Of a stretch of DNA of 22,238 nt, positions 21,787-22,238 are shown piece after piece; the stretch's first letter is position 1; every line of letters starts with the position of its first letter. The DNA lies in IMG/VR virus record IMGVR_UViG_3300007960_000227, positions 1 to 22,238 of that record. One strand, written 5' to 3'. The notes beneath the pieces are model-generated. The model worked only from the letters and a program-made list of their open reading frames with translations, did not search any database and was not told the origin of the DNA. Position numbers and translations under genes: made by a program. The DNA is from a virus.

Positions 21787-22238
21787 ACCAGGAAGGCCGA
21801 GGCGAAGCTGGTAGCCGGTACCGCGGCGGGGGACGCGATCCCGCCGGCCGCCACAGTGGCACTCCCGAGGATCGGCGTGCCTGTCACGAGGTCCACCGGG
21901 TGCGTCTGGGTGGTGACCACGGCGCCCCGCGGGGGCACTGCCCCTCCGAGAAGCACCAAGCCGGCCTGGTCGAGCTCGATGATCCCGCCCGCGGTGCTGA
22001 TCTGGATGCCGCTGCTGTTGACCTCGACGGTAGCCAGGCCTCCGGAGCTGCTCAGTTGGATGGCTCCAGCAGGCGTGATCGTGACTCGCGCAAGAGCTGC
22101 CGCAGGGTCGGACCCTCCGCCCGACGACAACTCCACGTTGCCCAGCGCATCGTGGATCTCGAGCTTGCCCGAGTAGACGTAGATCTCGTAGCCGTTGCCG
22201 TCGGCCTGGCTGTTGAGGACCTTGGTGACCTTCTTGCC
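21783..22238 (-). CDS. Baseplate spike-like protein, N terminus outside window
   Basis: The frame is open to the right edge; 151 C-terminal residues are visible. It has alternating beta-strand repeats with Ser/Gly/Ile patterns: E-I-Y-V-Y-S-G-K-L-E-I-H-D-A, S-G-G-L-A-T-V-E-V-N-S-S-G-I-Q-I, I-I-E-L-D-Q-A-G-L-V-L-L-G-G. This fits a trimeric beta-helix spike as in phage gpV or gp5 C-terminal parts. The end carries V-V-T-T-Q-T-H-P-V-D and G-T-P-I-L-G-S-A-T-V, like the conserved tip of baseplate spikes. No enzyme domain is visible because the N terminus is missing. The call is based on the beta pattern. Confidence 0.6.
   Translation of the reverse strand, partial: GKKVTKVLNSQADGNGYEIYVYSGKLEIHDALGNVELSSGGGSDPAAALARVTITPAGAIQLSSSGGLATVEVNSSGIQISTAGGIIELDQAGLVLLGGAVPPRGAVVTTQTHPVDLVTGTPILGSATVAAGGIASPAAVPATSFASAFLV

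Noticed and set aside
21106-21862. Longer N terminus for the 401-aa gene, starting near 21862
   Set aside because: The extension overlaps the whole 226-aa gene in another frame, whereas GTG 21097 follows the stop of that gene with a good ribosome site.

Overview
This is a morphogenesis segment of a tailed double-stranded DNA bacteriophage (Caudoviricetes), from an isolate or a metagenome. The DNA is GC-rich (about two thirds by eye), gene-dense, and almost all genes lie on the minus strand, so they read from right to left. Many stops and starts overlap (ATGA, TGATG, GTGA), and most starts carry a GGAG-type ribosome binding site. The host cannot be named; base composition only suggests a GC-rich bacterium. 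No tRNA, CRISPR array, integrase or insertion sequence was seen, and no stretch over 300 bases lacks a gene.

Layout in the direction of transcription (right to left). 22238-16204: a cut-off baseplate-spike-like gene, two unrecognised proteins (226 and 401 aa) that are probably tail or baseplate parts, a 672-aa protein, a tiny 43-aa ORF, and three genes of unknown role (246, 171 and 132 aa). 16203-15910: a small plus-strand gene. 15810-14113: the large terminase. 14106-12722: a plus-strand cassette with a helix-turn-helix regulator, a small membrane protein, a large inverted repeat and an intrinsic terminator. 12639-5490: the head block, with three accessory proteins, a prohead protease with a long C-terminal extension, three small proteins, a coiled-coil protein, a decoration-protein candidate and the HK97-fold-type major capsid protein. 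5469-1: connector or neck candidates and a run of small acidic, basic or glycine-rich proteins, ending in a zinc-ribbon protein and a gene cut by the left edge. No portal gene was recognised.

The most notable observation is a short motif, roughly hydrophobic/Glu-Glu-Lys-(Val/Thr/Ile/Leu)-Ala-(Ser/Gly/Ala/Glu), that recurs dozens of times across most head-block proteins and about fourteen times in the 672-aa protein. It is absent from the terminase, the tail-side proteins and the plus-strand genes. Five small basic or glycine-rich proteins carry it in the N-terminal form Phe-x-x-Glu-Leu-(Glu/Val)-Lys-(Ile/Val/Leu)-Ala. The major capsid protein has one copy near its N terminus and the protease has several. 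My inference is that it marks proteins for the prohead, either as the protease cleavage site or as a capsid-targeting tag comparable to that of the T4 internal proteins. The sequence cannot tell which.

Functions of the terminase, protease and major capsid protein rest on recognisable motifs and gene order. Most other products are described but not named, because no homology search could be run.
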